Shown: positions 35,876-44,820, counted from the stretch's first letter. The stretch is 64,000 bases of DNA from Solirubrum koreensis (GCF_039541855.1 NZ_BAABHA010000002.1:806001-870000); one strand, 5' to 3'. Translations and numbers: made by a program. The notes: generated by a model from the sequence alone, not told the origin.

Positions 35876-36814
35876 TCAAGGCCGCAACGGGACAACTACT
35901 GGCTCAATTTTATAACCTTGCTGGCGCAGCAACTGCAACACACCAGTAGCACCACCCAAATGGGCTGCTCCCACTGCGAAAAAACTGGGGCGCGCGGCCA
36001 TCCAAGTCTTCATTTTGGGTATCCAATCCTGGTTGCGAACCGCTAAGTCAGCGGTTTCTGCTTGATTGGTTCCGAGCCGTGGATCGGTGGCCATGCGGTA
36101 CAACGCGTCCACATTTTGCTGCCGATACGTAGTGACTAATTGCTGCATCAGCGGAGGAATAGAGTCGTAGGCAAGTACAGCTCGGACCAAGCTCTTGGCT
36201 TGCTGCTTTGGCGTTGCGCGTTGCAACGAGGCCATTTGCCACTCAACGGTTTCTAAGCCCTCTACTTCTTTGCTTTGGGCCTTGGCCAGTTCCATCAGCT
36301 TCAACTCATAGCTTACCGGCGTGCAAGACAAGGCGGTACTGTACACCACAGACTCCGTAAGCACCGGATACACACTTACATACGCCCAAATAGACTGGTT
36401 CAGCCGCTCGCGGAAGAACTGCTTCAGCACATTAAACTCGCGCTGTTTTAGCAACCGCCGTAACGAAACTCCCATCGGTAGCTGGCTAGCGCGCCGGGTT
36501 CTTTTCGCGAAATCGGGCGCATCCATATCCAATTCCAGTACAAGTTGCTCGCTGCTACGGAGGGCCTGTATCATTTCGTCGGTTACCGGCGCATCGTCTG
36601 GACACAGCAAGTGCATGGTACCAAAAACGTACGAGGACTGTGGTAAACCGGAACCTGAAATGCGCCACAGAAGCGTATTGGCTTGGTTATACGAGGCCGT
36701 ATCGGTCGTAGAGGGCCTACTTTGAGCAAGCAAAGCCCGAGGCATTACGCTACTACAAATCAGGACGCACAACAGGATAAACCACCGCGCGAAACAGGGC
36801 AAGTAAATCATCAT
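35876..36814 (-). CDS. TraB/GumN-family secreted protein
   Basis: 312 residues with a signal peptide (FILLCVLICSSVMPRALLAQ; start at 36814 or 36811). Family motifs: LLWRISGSGLPQSSYVFGTMHL near residue 50, EVEGLETVEWQM in the middle, and FFAVGAAHLGGATGVLQLLRQQGY near the C-terminus. The GxxH motifs make a proposed metal site related to Tiki-type proteases; biochemical function in bacteria is largely unknown. Flanked on both sides by unrelated genes of the same strand. Confidence 0.88.
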   Translation of the reverse strand: MMIYLPCFARWFILLCVLICSSVMPRALLAQSRPSTTDTASYNQANTLLWRISGSGLPQSSYVFGTMHLLCPDDAPVTDEMIQALRSSEQLVLELDMDAPDFAKRTRRASQLPMGVSLRRLLKQREFNVLKQFFRERLNQSIWAYVSVYPVLTESVVYSTALSCTPVSYELKLMELAKAQSKEVEGLETVEWQMASLQRATPKQQAKSLVRAVLAYDSIPPLMQQLVTTYRQQNVDALYRMATDPRLGTNQAETADLAVRNQDWIPKMKTWMAARPSFFAVGAAHLGGATGVLQLLRQQGYKIEPVVVPLRP

Positions 36815-36826
36815 CTTAAAAAATAG

Positions 36827-36859
36827 AAAAAGGCTGCAGAAGTGTTGTGCAGCCTTTTT
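36827..36859 (-). terminator. Terminator of phosphosulfolactate synthase gene
   Basis: A perfect 12-bp stem (36827-36838 with 36848-36859) with A/T-rich ends lies 19 bp beyond the stop, followed on the minus strand by TTTTTCTATTTTTT. Confidence 0.85.
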
Positions 36860-36877
36860 TGTTACTGAGACAGGATT

Positions 36878-37711
36878 TTACCCGCGTGGCATCGATGTGC
36901 CCGGCTTGCCGGGTGTCTTTACTTCGGGCTTGAACATCTCGTCCACGTTGTCCATGTCGAGGAAGTGCGTGAACGTGTCGCCGCGCAGGCCCAAGCGAAT
37001 GGTTTCGAGGCTCACGATTTCGTTCGGAGCAATGTTGCCCAGGTTCACGTTTGCACCCAGCATCTTGATAAACCACACTTGCTGTGCCTTCTGCGGAGCT
37101 TCCCACAGAATTTTCTCGAAGGGAATCTGCGTCAGGATTTCTTCCACCAAGCCCGAGCGAACCTCGCCGGTGCTGCGAAACAAGCCTACGTTACCGGCTT
37201 CGCGGGCCTCGCCGATTACTTTCACGGCGCCGGCTTCCAGCTCTGTACGCATCTGCTGAATCCATTTGTAGGGCGGGATGATTTTTTCCGCATCCTTCGA
37301 ACCCACTTCCGACAGCACTTTCACCTGCCCCGACAGCTGACGGATGAACTCCAGCTTTTGCTCGTGCACGAGGTCAATGGAGCCGTCCGATACCTCAGCG
37401 TACTCCATTCCGAACTGGTCGAGTAAGCGACGGTAGTCCTCGAACTGTCCGCGAATGATAAACGCCTCGAATAGCGTGCCGCCGAAGTACACCGGAATGC
37501 CCGCCTCTTTGTAGGCATCCAGCTTGCGCTGCAGGTTACCGGTTACGTACGACGTCGCCCAGCCCAGCTTCACGATGTCAGTGTAAGCAGCGCCTACCTC
37601 CAGGAAGTCTTCGACTTCGCGCACGCTCAGGCCTTTATCCATAACCATGGTAAAGCCTTGTTCGCGGGGTTTGGCGGTGCGCTCGGGTAGCTGCGAGAGG
37701 GAGTAGTTCAT
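36878..37711 (-). CDS. Phosphosulfolactate synthase (ComA family)
   Basis: 277 residues from the ATG at 37711 (MNYSLSQLPERTAKPR); the longer frame to 37759 adds an unlike stretch. TIM-barrel motifs of the ComA family are clear: GFTMVMDKGLS, AYTDIVKLGWATSYV, GIPVYFGGTLFEAF, EVSDGSIDL, LSEVGSKD and ILWEAPQKAQQVWFIKMLG. The enzyme adds sulfite to phosphoenolpyruvate giving (R)-phosphosulfolactate, known from archaeal coenzyme M synthesis. This organism should not make coenzyme M, so a role in sulfolactate, cysteate or sulfonolipid supply is inferred. Phosphatase and dehydrogenase partners are not adjacent. Confidence 0.93.
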   Translation of the reverse strand: MNYSLSQLPERTAKPREQGFTMVMDKGLSVREVEDFLEVGAAYTDIVKLGWATSYVTGNLQRKLDAYKEAGIPVYFGGTLFEAFIIRGQFEDYRRLLDQFGMEYAEVSDGSIDLVHEQKLEFIRQLSGQVKVLSEVGSKDAEKIIPPYKWIQQMRTELEAGAVKVIGEAREAGNVGLFRSTGEVRSGLVEEILTQIPFEKILWEAPQKAQQVWFIKMLGANVNLGNIAPNEIVSLETIRLGLRGDTFTHFLDMDNVDEMFKPEVKTPGKPGTSMPRG

Positions 37712-37760
37712 TGGAAAACGGGTGGCAAAGGGTGGGCCAGCCAAACGGTACGAACACAAA

Positions 37761-37808
37761 CTAGCCGGACCAGTGGGCCTCTCAGAAGAAGCACGCCAGT
37801 CCGGCTAG
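37761..37808 (-). terminator. Terminator of the TPR gene / export operon
   Basis: A perfect 10-bp stem (CTAGCCGGAC / GTCCGGCTAG) is followed on the minus strand by TTTGTGTT. It lies 35 bp after the TPR gene stop, marking the end of the possible polysaccharide operon. Confidence 0.65.
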
Positions 37809-37842
37809 GTTGGTGCGTTAACAGTGCGGCAAAGCAGTCAGG

Positions 37843-39246
37843 TTATTTTCGGTATTGGTCGATCAGGCGAGTGAGGGCGCGTTGCTGTTCCAGTTCCGGG
37901 AAGTACTCGAAGAGCAAGCGGTGCTTGTCGAAGTCCAAAAGTAGGGCATTTTCCAATACGTCGTAGGCCTGGCGGTAACGGCCGGCCGCTAACAGGTAGG
38001 CGCAGAGGCGGTACTGCAGGTCGGCGTCGGCGGGCTGCAGGTCGGTGGCGGTGCGCATCAGGTCAATGGCCGCATCGAAATTGCCTTGCTCGTAGAGAAT
38101 GGCGCTCCAGTTAATCCACGCTTCCGGCGTATCCGGCGACACTTCCGTGGCCCGTTCGTAAGCTTCGATGGCGCTTACCACGTTGCCTACCTGGTACTCG
38201 GCGGCCGCCAGGGCCTGCCAGTACTCGGCGCTTTCGTCGTACAGGGTTACGGCCTTGCGGTAGAAATGCAGGGCCTCGAACCACTTTTCCTGGGCGTCGA
38301 GAATCACGCCAATACCAAACCAAGCCTCGTCCATTTCGGGGTCGAGGTCGATGGCTTTCTGGTAAAACAGGCGGGCCTTCTGCCAATCGGCCAGCTTTTC
38401 GTGGCACTCTCCAATGTTGCACAAGGCCTCGGCCGTGGGCTCCCCGGCGGGGTAACTCAGGTCGAACTCCTCGATGGCGCGACGGTACTCTTCGCGGCTT
38501 ACATAGGTGCTGGCCAGGTAAGAATGCGCCTCGTAAAATTTAGGGTCGATGACGATGGCGTACTCGAAAGCATCGGCTGCGTCGTCGTAGCGGCCGGCTT
38601 TGTAGTAGGCCTGTCCCAGGTTATACCAGGCAATGGCCGAGTACGGGTCCTCGTCGGTGAAACGGCGGAAAAATTCCAAGTTCTTCTCCAAACGCCCCGA
38701 TACTTCGAGGCAGTAAAGTAGTTCCTGAATGGCCGCGTCGTTGTCGGGGTTAATGCGCAGGCTCTGCTTGTAGTTGCGGGCCGCGCTCTTGAACTTCTGC
38801 CATTGCTGGTAGGCCAAGCCAAGGTTGAAATAGATATCGTCGCGGTCAGGTGAGCGGGCAATACCCTGCTCGAAGTAGCCCACGGCGGCGGCAATATCGC
38901 CGCGCTGGGTGGCAATGATGCCGCGCGTAACGGCTACGTCGGCATTGTCAGGCTCGCGCGTGGCTACCTCGTCAATTTGCGCCAGGGCTGCGTCGTACTC
39001 GCCGCGCATGGCCAAAACCTGGGCGCGGTCAACCAGTAACTCGTTGGAAAAAGGGTATTGGGCTACGGCCGCCTCGCAAGCTTGCAGGGCGCGGTCATAA
39101 AGAGTATTAGCCGTGTAATGGTCGATCAGGGTTTCAAAATCACCCAAATCAAAAAAGACCGGTTCGCCCTCGTCCATCATGCGCTCAAAACGGCGCACGG
39201 TGGCCAGGATTTCGTCCCGCTCTTCGGATGGTTCGTTCATTCTCAT
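37843..39246 (-). CDS. Tetratricopeptide-repeat protein
   Basis: 467 residues (start 39246, or 39240 two codons later). No signal peptide or membrane helix. From about residue 50 to 450 it is made of TPR units, for example DIYFNLGLAYQQWQKFKSAARNYKQSL, AIAWYNLGQAYYKAGRYDDAADAF and EAWFGIGVILDAQEKWFEALHFY, about a dozen in total. It is a cytoplasmic protein-protein scaffold. It lies 70 bp after the SDR gene on the same strand, possibly the last gene of the export operon; the partner is unknown. Confidence 0.9.
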   Translation of the reverse strand: MRMNEPSEERDEILATVRRFERMMDEGEPVFFDLGDFETLIDHYTANTLYDRALQACEAAVAQYPFSNELLVDRAQVLAMRGEYDAALAQIDEVATREPDNADVAVTRGIIATQRGDIAAAVGYFEQGIARSPDRDDIYFNLGLAYQQWQKFKSAARNYKQSLRINPDNDAAIQELLYCLEVSGRLEKNLEFFRRFTDEDPYSAIAWYNLGQAYYKAGRYDDAADAFEYAIVIDPKFYEAHSYLASTYVSREEYRRAIEEFDLSYPAGEPTAEALCNIGECHEKLADWQKARLFYQKAIDLDPEMDEAWFGIGVILDAQEKWFEALHFYRKAVTLYDESAEYWQALAAAEYQVGNVVSAIEAYERATEVSPDTPEAWINWSAILYEQGNFDAAIDLMRTATDLQPADADLQYRLCAYLLAAGRYRQAYDVLENALLLDFDKHRLLFEYFPELEQQRALTRLIDQYRK

Positions 39247-39316
39247 GCTTTCAGCGTCACTCCGGCGGGCCTACGAAAGACCAACCGGCATTTCCCATTA
39301 CGGCGTATCGTATGGG

Positions 39317-40333
39317 CTAGGATACAACAACCGCGCCCGGGGCAGCGGAGTTCGGTAGGGCTGCCAAACCGGCACAACACCACCGAATTGTTTCCGCTAC
39401 GGGCCGGAATGCCAGGCCGGCGGCGGCTTCGGCTTTGCTGGCTTGGTATTCCACCGGCCGGCGGCTGGCCCGGGCGGTGTCTTTGGTAATGAGTGGCCTG
39501 GAGCCGGTTATCATGCCCCGCACATGTTCCAAGCGCCAGATTACTTCGGCGGCCCAGTCGGGTACGGCCACGGTGGGCGGCTTTTTGCCAAAGCAGGCGG
39601 CGGCCTGGGCAAAAAACTCTTTCAGCGGTAAGCTACCGGCACTCAGCACGTACCGCTCGCCGGTTAAAGCGGGTCGGTCCAGCGTCAGGCGCAGCATGAA
39701 ATCCACCACGTCGCGTACGTCCACAAAATTAACGCTTCCGGGCGTGTAAAACGAATGCTCTTGGTGGGCGTAGCGAAACAAGCGGGTGCTGCTGCGCGTC
39801 CAGTCGGTAGCGCCCAGCACCACCGATGGGTTCACGATGATGGCATTCAGCCCCTCGGAAATACCGCGCCATACCTCCAACTCGCCCAGGTACTTGGAAG
39901 TGGCGTAGGCCGAATGGCTGGCGTTCAGGTCCCATTTAGCCGTTTCGTCCAGCACGTTGCTGGTGGCCGTTTCGGGCAGCCCGCCCAATGCCGCGACGGA
40001 CGACACGTGGCACAGCCGTAAGCCTTGGCGCTCCACGCAGGCATCCACCACGGCAGCCGTGCCTTCGATGTTGACTTGTTTGAGCAGTTCTTCATCCTGC
40101 GGCGCGTAGGATACCACGCCGGCACAATGAAATACGGTCGTCACACCGTCCAAGGCTTCGCGCAGCAAGCTGGAGTCGCGTACGTCGCCTTCCCGCCAGT
40201 CTACTTGCTCTGCCCCGGAAACATGGGCAGGAATTTTCTCCCGGTACAGCGCGCGTACGGGCAAGCCCCGTTCCAGCAGAGCCGGAATCAGGTAAGTGCC
40301 AATCAAGCCGCTGCCACCGGTAACAAAAATCAT
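39317..40333 (-). CDS. NAD(P)-dependent epimerase/dehydratase (extended SDR)
   Basis: 338 residues. The Rossmann motif is TGGSGLIGTYLIPALL (residues about 5-20), an acidic D in GDVRD follows, and the active-site pair is in SAYATSKYLGELEV (YxxxK). The pattern resembles dihydroflavonol-4-reductase-like or nucleotide-sugar-modifying SDRs; the substrate is not evident. It is 95 bp downstream of the CpsB-like phosphatase gene, consistent with sugar or polysaccharide metabolism. Confidence 0.88.
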   Translation of the reverse strand: MIFVTGGSGLIGTYLIPALLERGLPVRALYREKIPAHVSGAEQVDWREGDVRDSSLLREALDGVTTVFHCAGVVSYAPQDEELLKQVNIEGTAAVVDACVERQGLRLCHVSSVAALGGLPETATSNVLDETAKWDLNASHSAYATSKYLGELEVWRGISEGLNAIIVNPSVVLGATDWTRSSTRLFRYAHQEHSFYTPGSVNFVDVRDVVDFMLRLTLDRPALTGERYVLSAGSLPLKEFFAQAAACFGKKPPTVAVPDWAAEVIWRLEHVRGMITGSRPLITKDTARASRRPVEYQASKAEAAAGLAFRPVAETIRWCCAGLAALPNSAAPGAVVVS

Positions 40334-40428
40334 AGAAAGGAAAAGCTCAATGGTTGGGCCGATGAAGACTGCTTCTGTAACCGACTTGCCGGCCGATTAG
40401 CTTGTCAGCCCTTCTCCGGATAACCATT

Positions 40429-41181
40429 TTACAACGTGGAGTTCAGCAGCGGCAAGGCCAGTAGCTTGGGCAGGTATTCCGACTGCAGCACGCGGCGCAG
40501 GGCATCGGTGTGCTTGAGGTGGTGCATGTCGGTACCGGCCAGGTCTACCAAGCCCGCATCAATGAGCTTTTCCGCTACGCGCTTGGCGGCCGGCGAGTAG
40601 TACCCAACGAGGGAGTTCAGGTTCACCTGTAACAGCACGCCTTTTTCCCGAATCCGCTGCAGCTCGTCGAACTTGCTGTACAGATAGGTGTAACGCTCTG
40701 GATGGGCCAATACGGGCTGATAGCCGGCCGATTTCAACGCAAACACGATGTCGGTGAGGTTGAAAGGCTCGTTGATGTAGGACGTTTCGAACAGCAGGTA
40801 GCGGTTCTCGCCGCCGAAACTCAGCAGTTGCTGGCCTTCTTCCAATTTGCGCACCAGGCTGTCGTCGAGGTAATACTCAGCGGCGCACTCTAACTCCAGG
40901 TCGATACCGTGCTCCGTGGCGGCGTTGCGCAACAAAACCAGCTTTTCGCGAATCCCCTCGGGCGTGTTGCGGTAGAAGTCGCCCATGATGTGGGGCGTCA
41001 TAATCAGCTTGCGGTAGCCCAGCTCGCGCATATGCTGCAAAAGCTCCACCGACTGCTCCACGGTTGCGGCTCCATCGTCGAGGCCGGGCAGCAGATGGGA
41101 GTGCATATCGACTCCCAACGCCGCCAACGACGTTAGCGCCGCCTCCGACCGGCCAAAGAGCTTTTGAAAGAATGAAGCCAT
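40429..41181 (-). CDS. CpsB/YwqE-type PHP tyrosine-protein phosphatase
   Basis: 250 residues of the PHP fold. Metal-binding motifs: DMHSHLLPGLDDGA near residue 25, MTPHIMGDFY near 60, AHPERYTYL near 160 and GTDMHHL near 220. In capsule systems this manganese-dependent phosphatase removes phosphate from the tyrosine-rich tail of the Wzc-like kinase. The kinase gene ends only 12 bp upstream, so the pair is co-transcribed and probably translationally linked. Confidence 0.94.
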   Translation of the reverse strand: MASFFQKLFGRSEAALTSLAALGVDMHSHLLPGLDDGAATVEQSVELLQHMRELGYRKLIMTPHIMGDFYRNTPEGIREKLVLLRNAATEHGIDLELECAAEYYLDDSLVRKLEEGQQLLSFGGENRYLLFETSYINEPFNLTDIVFALKSAGYQPVLAHPERYTYLYSKFDELQRIREKGVLLQVNLNSLVGYYSPAAKRVAEKLIDAGLVDLAGTDMHHLKHTDALRRVLQSEYLPKLLALPLLNSTL

Positions 41182-41193
41182 ACGGGCGGCAAC

Positions 41194-43680
41194 TTACGAA
41201 AAGCGACGCCGCAAGCGAGCTAGCAGGCCCGTGGGCGCTTTGGTTTCCTCGTAATAGCCGTAACCGGTGCCGTAGCCATAGCCATAGCCATAGCCATAGC
41301 CGTAGCCGTAGCCGTACATGCCGCCGGCGCGGGCATCGTTCAGAATGGTGGTCAGCTTGCTAAAGCCGCCGGTTCGCACCAGCTTGTTAATGTTCTTGAG
41401 GAAGGACTTTTTCGAGTAGTCGGCCCGCACGATGTAGATGGGAATATCCACCTTTCGCATGATCAGAATGCCGTCGGTAACGAGGCCCACGGGCGGGGTA
41501 TCAATGATAACCACGTCGTAGGTCTGCTGCAGATACGCCAGCATCTGATCGAACTCCGGGTGCAGGATAAGCTCCGATGGGTTGGGCGGCGTAGGGCCCG
41601 CTGAAATAAAGTCGAGGGTTGGAATGCTCGTCTTCTGAATGCACTCGTCGATGGAGTGGCGGTTGATGAGGATGGTGCTGACGCCTTTGGTATTTTCGGC
41701 CTCGAAGGCCAAGTTTACCTTGGGTTTGCGCATGTCCAGATCCAGGATAATCACCCGCTGATCCGACAAGGCAATAATACCGCCCAGGTTTACCGCCACG
41801 AAGGTTTTGCCTTCGCCCGAAATCGTGGAGGTAATGGAAATCATGCGCTTGGTCTTGCGCGAGGAGCTCATGAACTCCAGGTTGGTACGAATCGAGCGAA
41901 TGGCCTCAGAAATAGCCGATTTGGGGTTCTTATCCACAATCAGCTTCGATACAGCCAGCTTCTCCTTGTCGTATGAAGGCACCACACCCAGCACCGGAGC
42001 CGGTGTGCTGCGCTCCAGCTCTCGGATGTTGGTAACCGTATTGTGCAACATGTAGCGTGTACCCACCAAGCCCAAGCCCAGCACAATACCCGTTGCCAGC
42101 CCAATGGCGTACACCATCAGTCGAACCGGGGAAATGGGTCCCAACGGCATTGAGGCCGGCGCCAAAATCTGGAAGTCGGGTGTTGTGCCGGCTTTGGCAA
42201 TGCTGAACTCTACCTTCTTGTCCATCAGCATTAGGTACGACTTCTCGTACAGCTCGAAGGGACGACGCAGGCGGGCCAGTTCGGTCTCTTTTTCGGGCAA
42301 CTGATTCAAGCGAGCGTCCAGTTCTCGTTGCACTTTGTCGAGGTCCGCCATTTCGCTTTGCAGCAGCTGCTGAGCACCCCTAAGCAAGTTCCGGATACTA
42401 CGGCGGGTGTAGTTTAGAGCCTCCTGGCGCAACTGCACAGCCGTGGTCGTCGGGCGGTACGATTCAAGCAAGCGGTTCAAGTCGGCTTGCTGGTCGTTTA
42501 AAACAGCTACCTGCTGAGAAATCTGGTCGTTCTCCAGACGCGCAAGGGCTGGTACGCTTTCCTCAAGGGTAGCACCTTCGCGTACTAATACCCGATTCTC
42601 ATCTACCACACCAGCAACTTCGGCCAGCGCCCCAAGCTTGCGGCGCAACTCCTCGCGCTCCTTTTGCAACTCGGCCATCTTTTCCGTGATGCCCGACACA
42701 TCGGAGCGCACGTCATACGTCTTGTTCCGCCGGACAAAATCCTGCAGGGCCTGTTCTGCCTGCTGAAGTTTACTGCTGTTTTCGCCCAGCTGACTTTCCA
42801 AGAAGGCCAGCGTTTGCTGCGAGGCTAACGAGTTCTTCGCCAGCTTTTCCTGCAAATACAGCGTGTCAATCTTGTTAACGATGTCGTGCGCCTTCAGGGG
42901 GTTGTGGTCCTTAAAGGAAATACCGATGGTATTAGCCTCAGGATTGATGATTTCGACGACTAGGTTCTCATCAAAATACCGCGACATGGCGGCGTCATCG
43001 TTAACGATGAAATAGTAATTGGGCTTGGTCTGCTCGGCATCGAACCGGCCGTTGCGGTATACCGTTAGCTCCAGCTGCGGCGTGTTAATGGGTTGCCCAA
43101 ACCGATATTCATTGGTAACCTCTTGGGTTCCCTCCTGGTAACTTAACCGAAAGCGGGTGCTATCCAGAAAGTTAAGATTGATCTTGCGGTTGTAGAGTCG
43201 GTTGTCCTTTAACCGATACGCCACCCGAAAGGGGGACGTTTTGTATAACTCGCTGGCCAGCACTGTGCCCTCGGTGTAATAGTTCACATCGAGGTTCAGG
43301 GAGTCGCGCAGCCGTTGGTAAATCAAGTTGGATTTTATCAGCTCTACTTCGCCAGCCAAGTTTTTAGCCGTCTGCCGCGTATCGGCTGCTTTGCCCACTC
43401 CCTCTAGCCCTAAAACTCCTGCTTGGGTTTTCTGGTCAATTTTAAGGGTAGAAGAGGATTGGTAAACAGGTGGCGTGTAGCGCAAGTAGAGCCACGCAGC
43501 ACCCAGCCCGAGCCCAATCAGCAACACCATCCACGGCAAGCTACGCCGGGTTACCATCAGCAAGGTGGCTATGTCTAGCCCACCGCCGGTATCTTCCTCT
43601 ACTTCTTCGCCGCCAGCGGAACGAATCAACTCGTCCAGTTCCGCTTCTTTATCTACTGCCATAGGTTCAGAAAAACGCAT
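41194..43680 (-). CDS. Polysaccharide co-polymerase/tyrosine autokinase (Wzc-like)
   Basis: 828 residues (start at 43680 or, six codons later, 43662). A cytoplasmic N-terminus precedes the first membrane helix (SLPWMVLLIGLGLGAAWLYL, about 47-66) and a Wzz-type periplasmic domain with long coiled coils (about 70-510), then a second helix (PVRLMVYAIGLATGIVLGLGLV). The BY-kinase domain holds Walker A SGEGKTF (about 614), A' VIILDLDMRKPK and Walker B VVIIDTPPVG. The C-terminal tail has eight YG repeats plus three more tyrosines as autophosphorylation targets. It drives chain-length control and export with the Wza-like protein encoded 53 bp upstream. Confidence 0.95.
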   Translation of the reverse strand: MRFSEPMAVDKEAELDELIRSAGGEEVEEDTGGGLDIATLLMVTRRSLPWMVLLIGLGLGAAWLYLRYTPPVYQSSSTLKIDQKTQAGVLGLEGVGKAADTRQTAKNLAGEVELIKSNLIYQRLRDSLNLDVNYYTEGTVLASELYKTSPFRVAYRLKDNRLYNRKINLNFLDSTRFRLSYQEGTQEVTNEYRFGQPINTPQLELTVYRNGRFDAEQTKPNYYFIVNDDAAMSRYFDENLVVEIINPEANTIGISFKDHNPLKAHDIVNKIDTLYLQEKLAKNSLASQQTLAFLESQLGENSSKLQQAEQALQDFVRRNKTYDVRSDVSGITEKMAELQKEREELRRKLGALAEVAGVVDENRVLVREGATLEESVPALARLENDQISQQVAVLNDQQADLNRLLESYRPTTTAVQLRQEALNYTRRSIRNLLRGAQQLLQSEMADLDKVQRELDARLNQLPEKETELARLRRPFELYEKSYLMLMDKKVEFSIAKAGTTPDFQILAPASMPLGPISPVRLMVYAIGLATGIVLGLGLVGTRYMLHNTVTNIRELERSTPAPVLGVVPSYDKEKLAVSKLIVDKNPKSAISEAIRSIRTNLEFMSSSRKTKRMISITSTISGEGKTFVAVNLGGIIALSDQRVIILDLDMRKPKVNLAFEAENTKGVSTILINRHSIDECIQKTSIPTLDFISAGPTPPNPSELILHPEFDQMLAYLQQTYDVVIIDTPPVGLVTDGILIMRKVDIPIYIVRADYSKKSFLKNINKLVRTGGFSKLTTILNDARAGGMYGYGYGYGYGYGYGYGTGYGYYEETKAPTGLLARLRRRFS
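41269..41316 (-). repeat. Hexanucleotide tandem array coding the tyrosine tail
   Basis: Eight tandem 6-bp units (sense TAY-GGC) encode (Tyr-Gly)8 at the kinase C-terminus. Units differ only TAC versus TAT, a slippage-prone microsatellite inside the autophosphorylation tail. Confidence 0.9.
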
Positions 43681-43733
43681 AACCGTTGGAAACGAACGGA
43701 AGTACCCGTTGCTTTCCTTTGCGGATATTCCCG

Positions 43734-44699
43734 CTACAGCTTTCTTATTAAGAAAAGGGTGGTAACAAATCCGGTAATGCTGCTCACCAGGCCCAGCACA
43801 GGCCCTACGTCCTGCAACGCTTCGAAGAAAGGCCGTCGTACGGGCTCAATGTAGACTACATCATTGGGCTGCATACGCAGATTTGCCCGGCGCATACCCG
43901 CAACGGTAGTGAGGTCTACAATTTGTACTTGCGCCGTTTTCAGGTCGCCATTGGGTGCCGGTCGAATCAAACGGATGTTATGGGCCCGACCGCCACGCGA
44001 CATAATGCCGTTATTACCGCCACCAGCTGCCGCGCCACCGTCTACCCCGCCCACTATGGCCAAGACCTCGAGCAGATTCATGTTCTCGTTGGTCATGGGA
44101 ACCACCGCGCCGCCGGGTGTACCCAGCACGATGATGCGGTTATTGGTAACTCGTGATTGAACAAATACACCCTTGTAGAACTGCTCGTAACGCACTTGCA
44201 GCACGCTATCGAGTTGTGGTACCGTAAGTCCGGTTACAGGTACCCGGTATACGACGGGTAACGTTACGGTTCCGTCGGGGTGCACCAAGTAATCCAGGCT
44301 CGTCGCACCACCCGTGCCCGCTCCACCCGCTGCGGCACCTATACCGGGCCGGTTAGGCAAGCCAGTGGTAACCCGAGCCGACGCACGCGTATTGGCCCCG
44401 GTTGTGTTGGTGGCTCCTCCCGGTGAACCAAAACCCAATTCGCCGTTAGGATCGATTAGCCGCTCACCTTGGTTGGTATACACCCGCACTTCCAAATAAT
44501 CGTTGGGCCGGATGCGGTACGTTGCCGCTGCCTGCATGATGGCGCCTTGCAAGCGGGTGGTATCGGGGCTCGTGCTGGCCTCGGAACGGAAAAGGATGTT
44601 TTGCCGGTAAGCGCGTGAAGAGGCACAGGAGCCAAGCAGGGCAAGCAGTACGGCCAGAAGCGGCAGGCGCAGGGCGCGGGGCAAGAAGGTCGAGTGCAT
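43734..44699 (-). CDS. Polysaccharide export outer-membrane lipoprotein (Wza-like)
   Basis: 321 residues from the ATG at 44699, which gives a lipoprotein signal (PLLAVLLALLGSCASS, lipobox Cys about residue 25). A Poly_export domain follows (IRPNDYLEVRVYTNQGE), then SLBB-type beta-grasp segments (GTVTLPVVYRVPVTGLTVPQL; MRMQPNDVVYIEP-like ending) and a C-terminal hydrophobic helix. A Gly/Ala/Thr-rich insert (about 100-135) is unusual. It forms the outer-membrane exit channel for exopolysaccharide and is the first gene of the operon. Confidence 0.92.
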   Translation of the reverse strand: MHSTFLPRALRLPLLAVLLALLGSCASSRAYRQNILFRSEASTSPDTTRLQGAIMQAAATYRIRPNDYLEVRVYTNQGERLIDPNGELGFGSPGGATNTTGANTRASARVTTGLPNRPGIGAAAGGAGTGGATSLDYLVHPDGTVTLPVVYRVPVTGLTVPQLDSVLQVRYEQFYKGVFVQSRVTNNRIIVLGTPGGAVVPMTNENMNLLEVLAIVGGVDGGAAAGGGNNGIMSRGGRAHNIRLIRPAPNGDLKTAQVQIVDLTTVAGMRRANLRMQPNDVVYIEPVRRPFFEALQDVGPVLGLVSSITGFVTTLFLIRKL

Positions 44700-44754
44700 G
44701 AAAACCGGCAGACCGGCGTGGGGGTTACTGAAAAAATAGGGAGCGGCCACAACA

Positions 44755-44766
44755 ACGTTGCAACGT
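44755..44766. promoter_or_regulatory. 12-bp perfect palindrome in the export operon leader
   Basis: ACGTTGCAACGT lies about 20-30 bp downstream of the proposed promoter and 56 bp before the Wza-like start. It is a plausible operator. It is also upstream of the divergent acyl-CoA dehydrogenase gene. Confidence 0.4.
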
Positions 44767-44788
44767 GGCGGTTTGTCCCAAAAACCTT

Positions 44789-44820
44789 CAAAGAAACCGA
44801 ATTAAAGGCCTCTATCAAAA
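44789..44820 (-). promoter_or_regulatory. Candidate promoter of the polysaccharide export operon
   Basis: On the minus strand TTTTG (44816-44820) and TTTCTTTG (44789-44796) are 19 bp apart, matching Bacteroidota -33 TTTG and -7 TAnnTTTG with one mismatch. Confidence 0.45.

Noticed and set aside
41269..41316. CRISPR-like array
   Set aside because: The 6-bp units are contiguous and code for Tyr-Gly within the kinase gene; there are no spacers.
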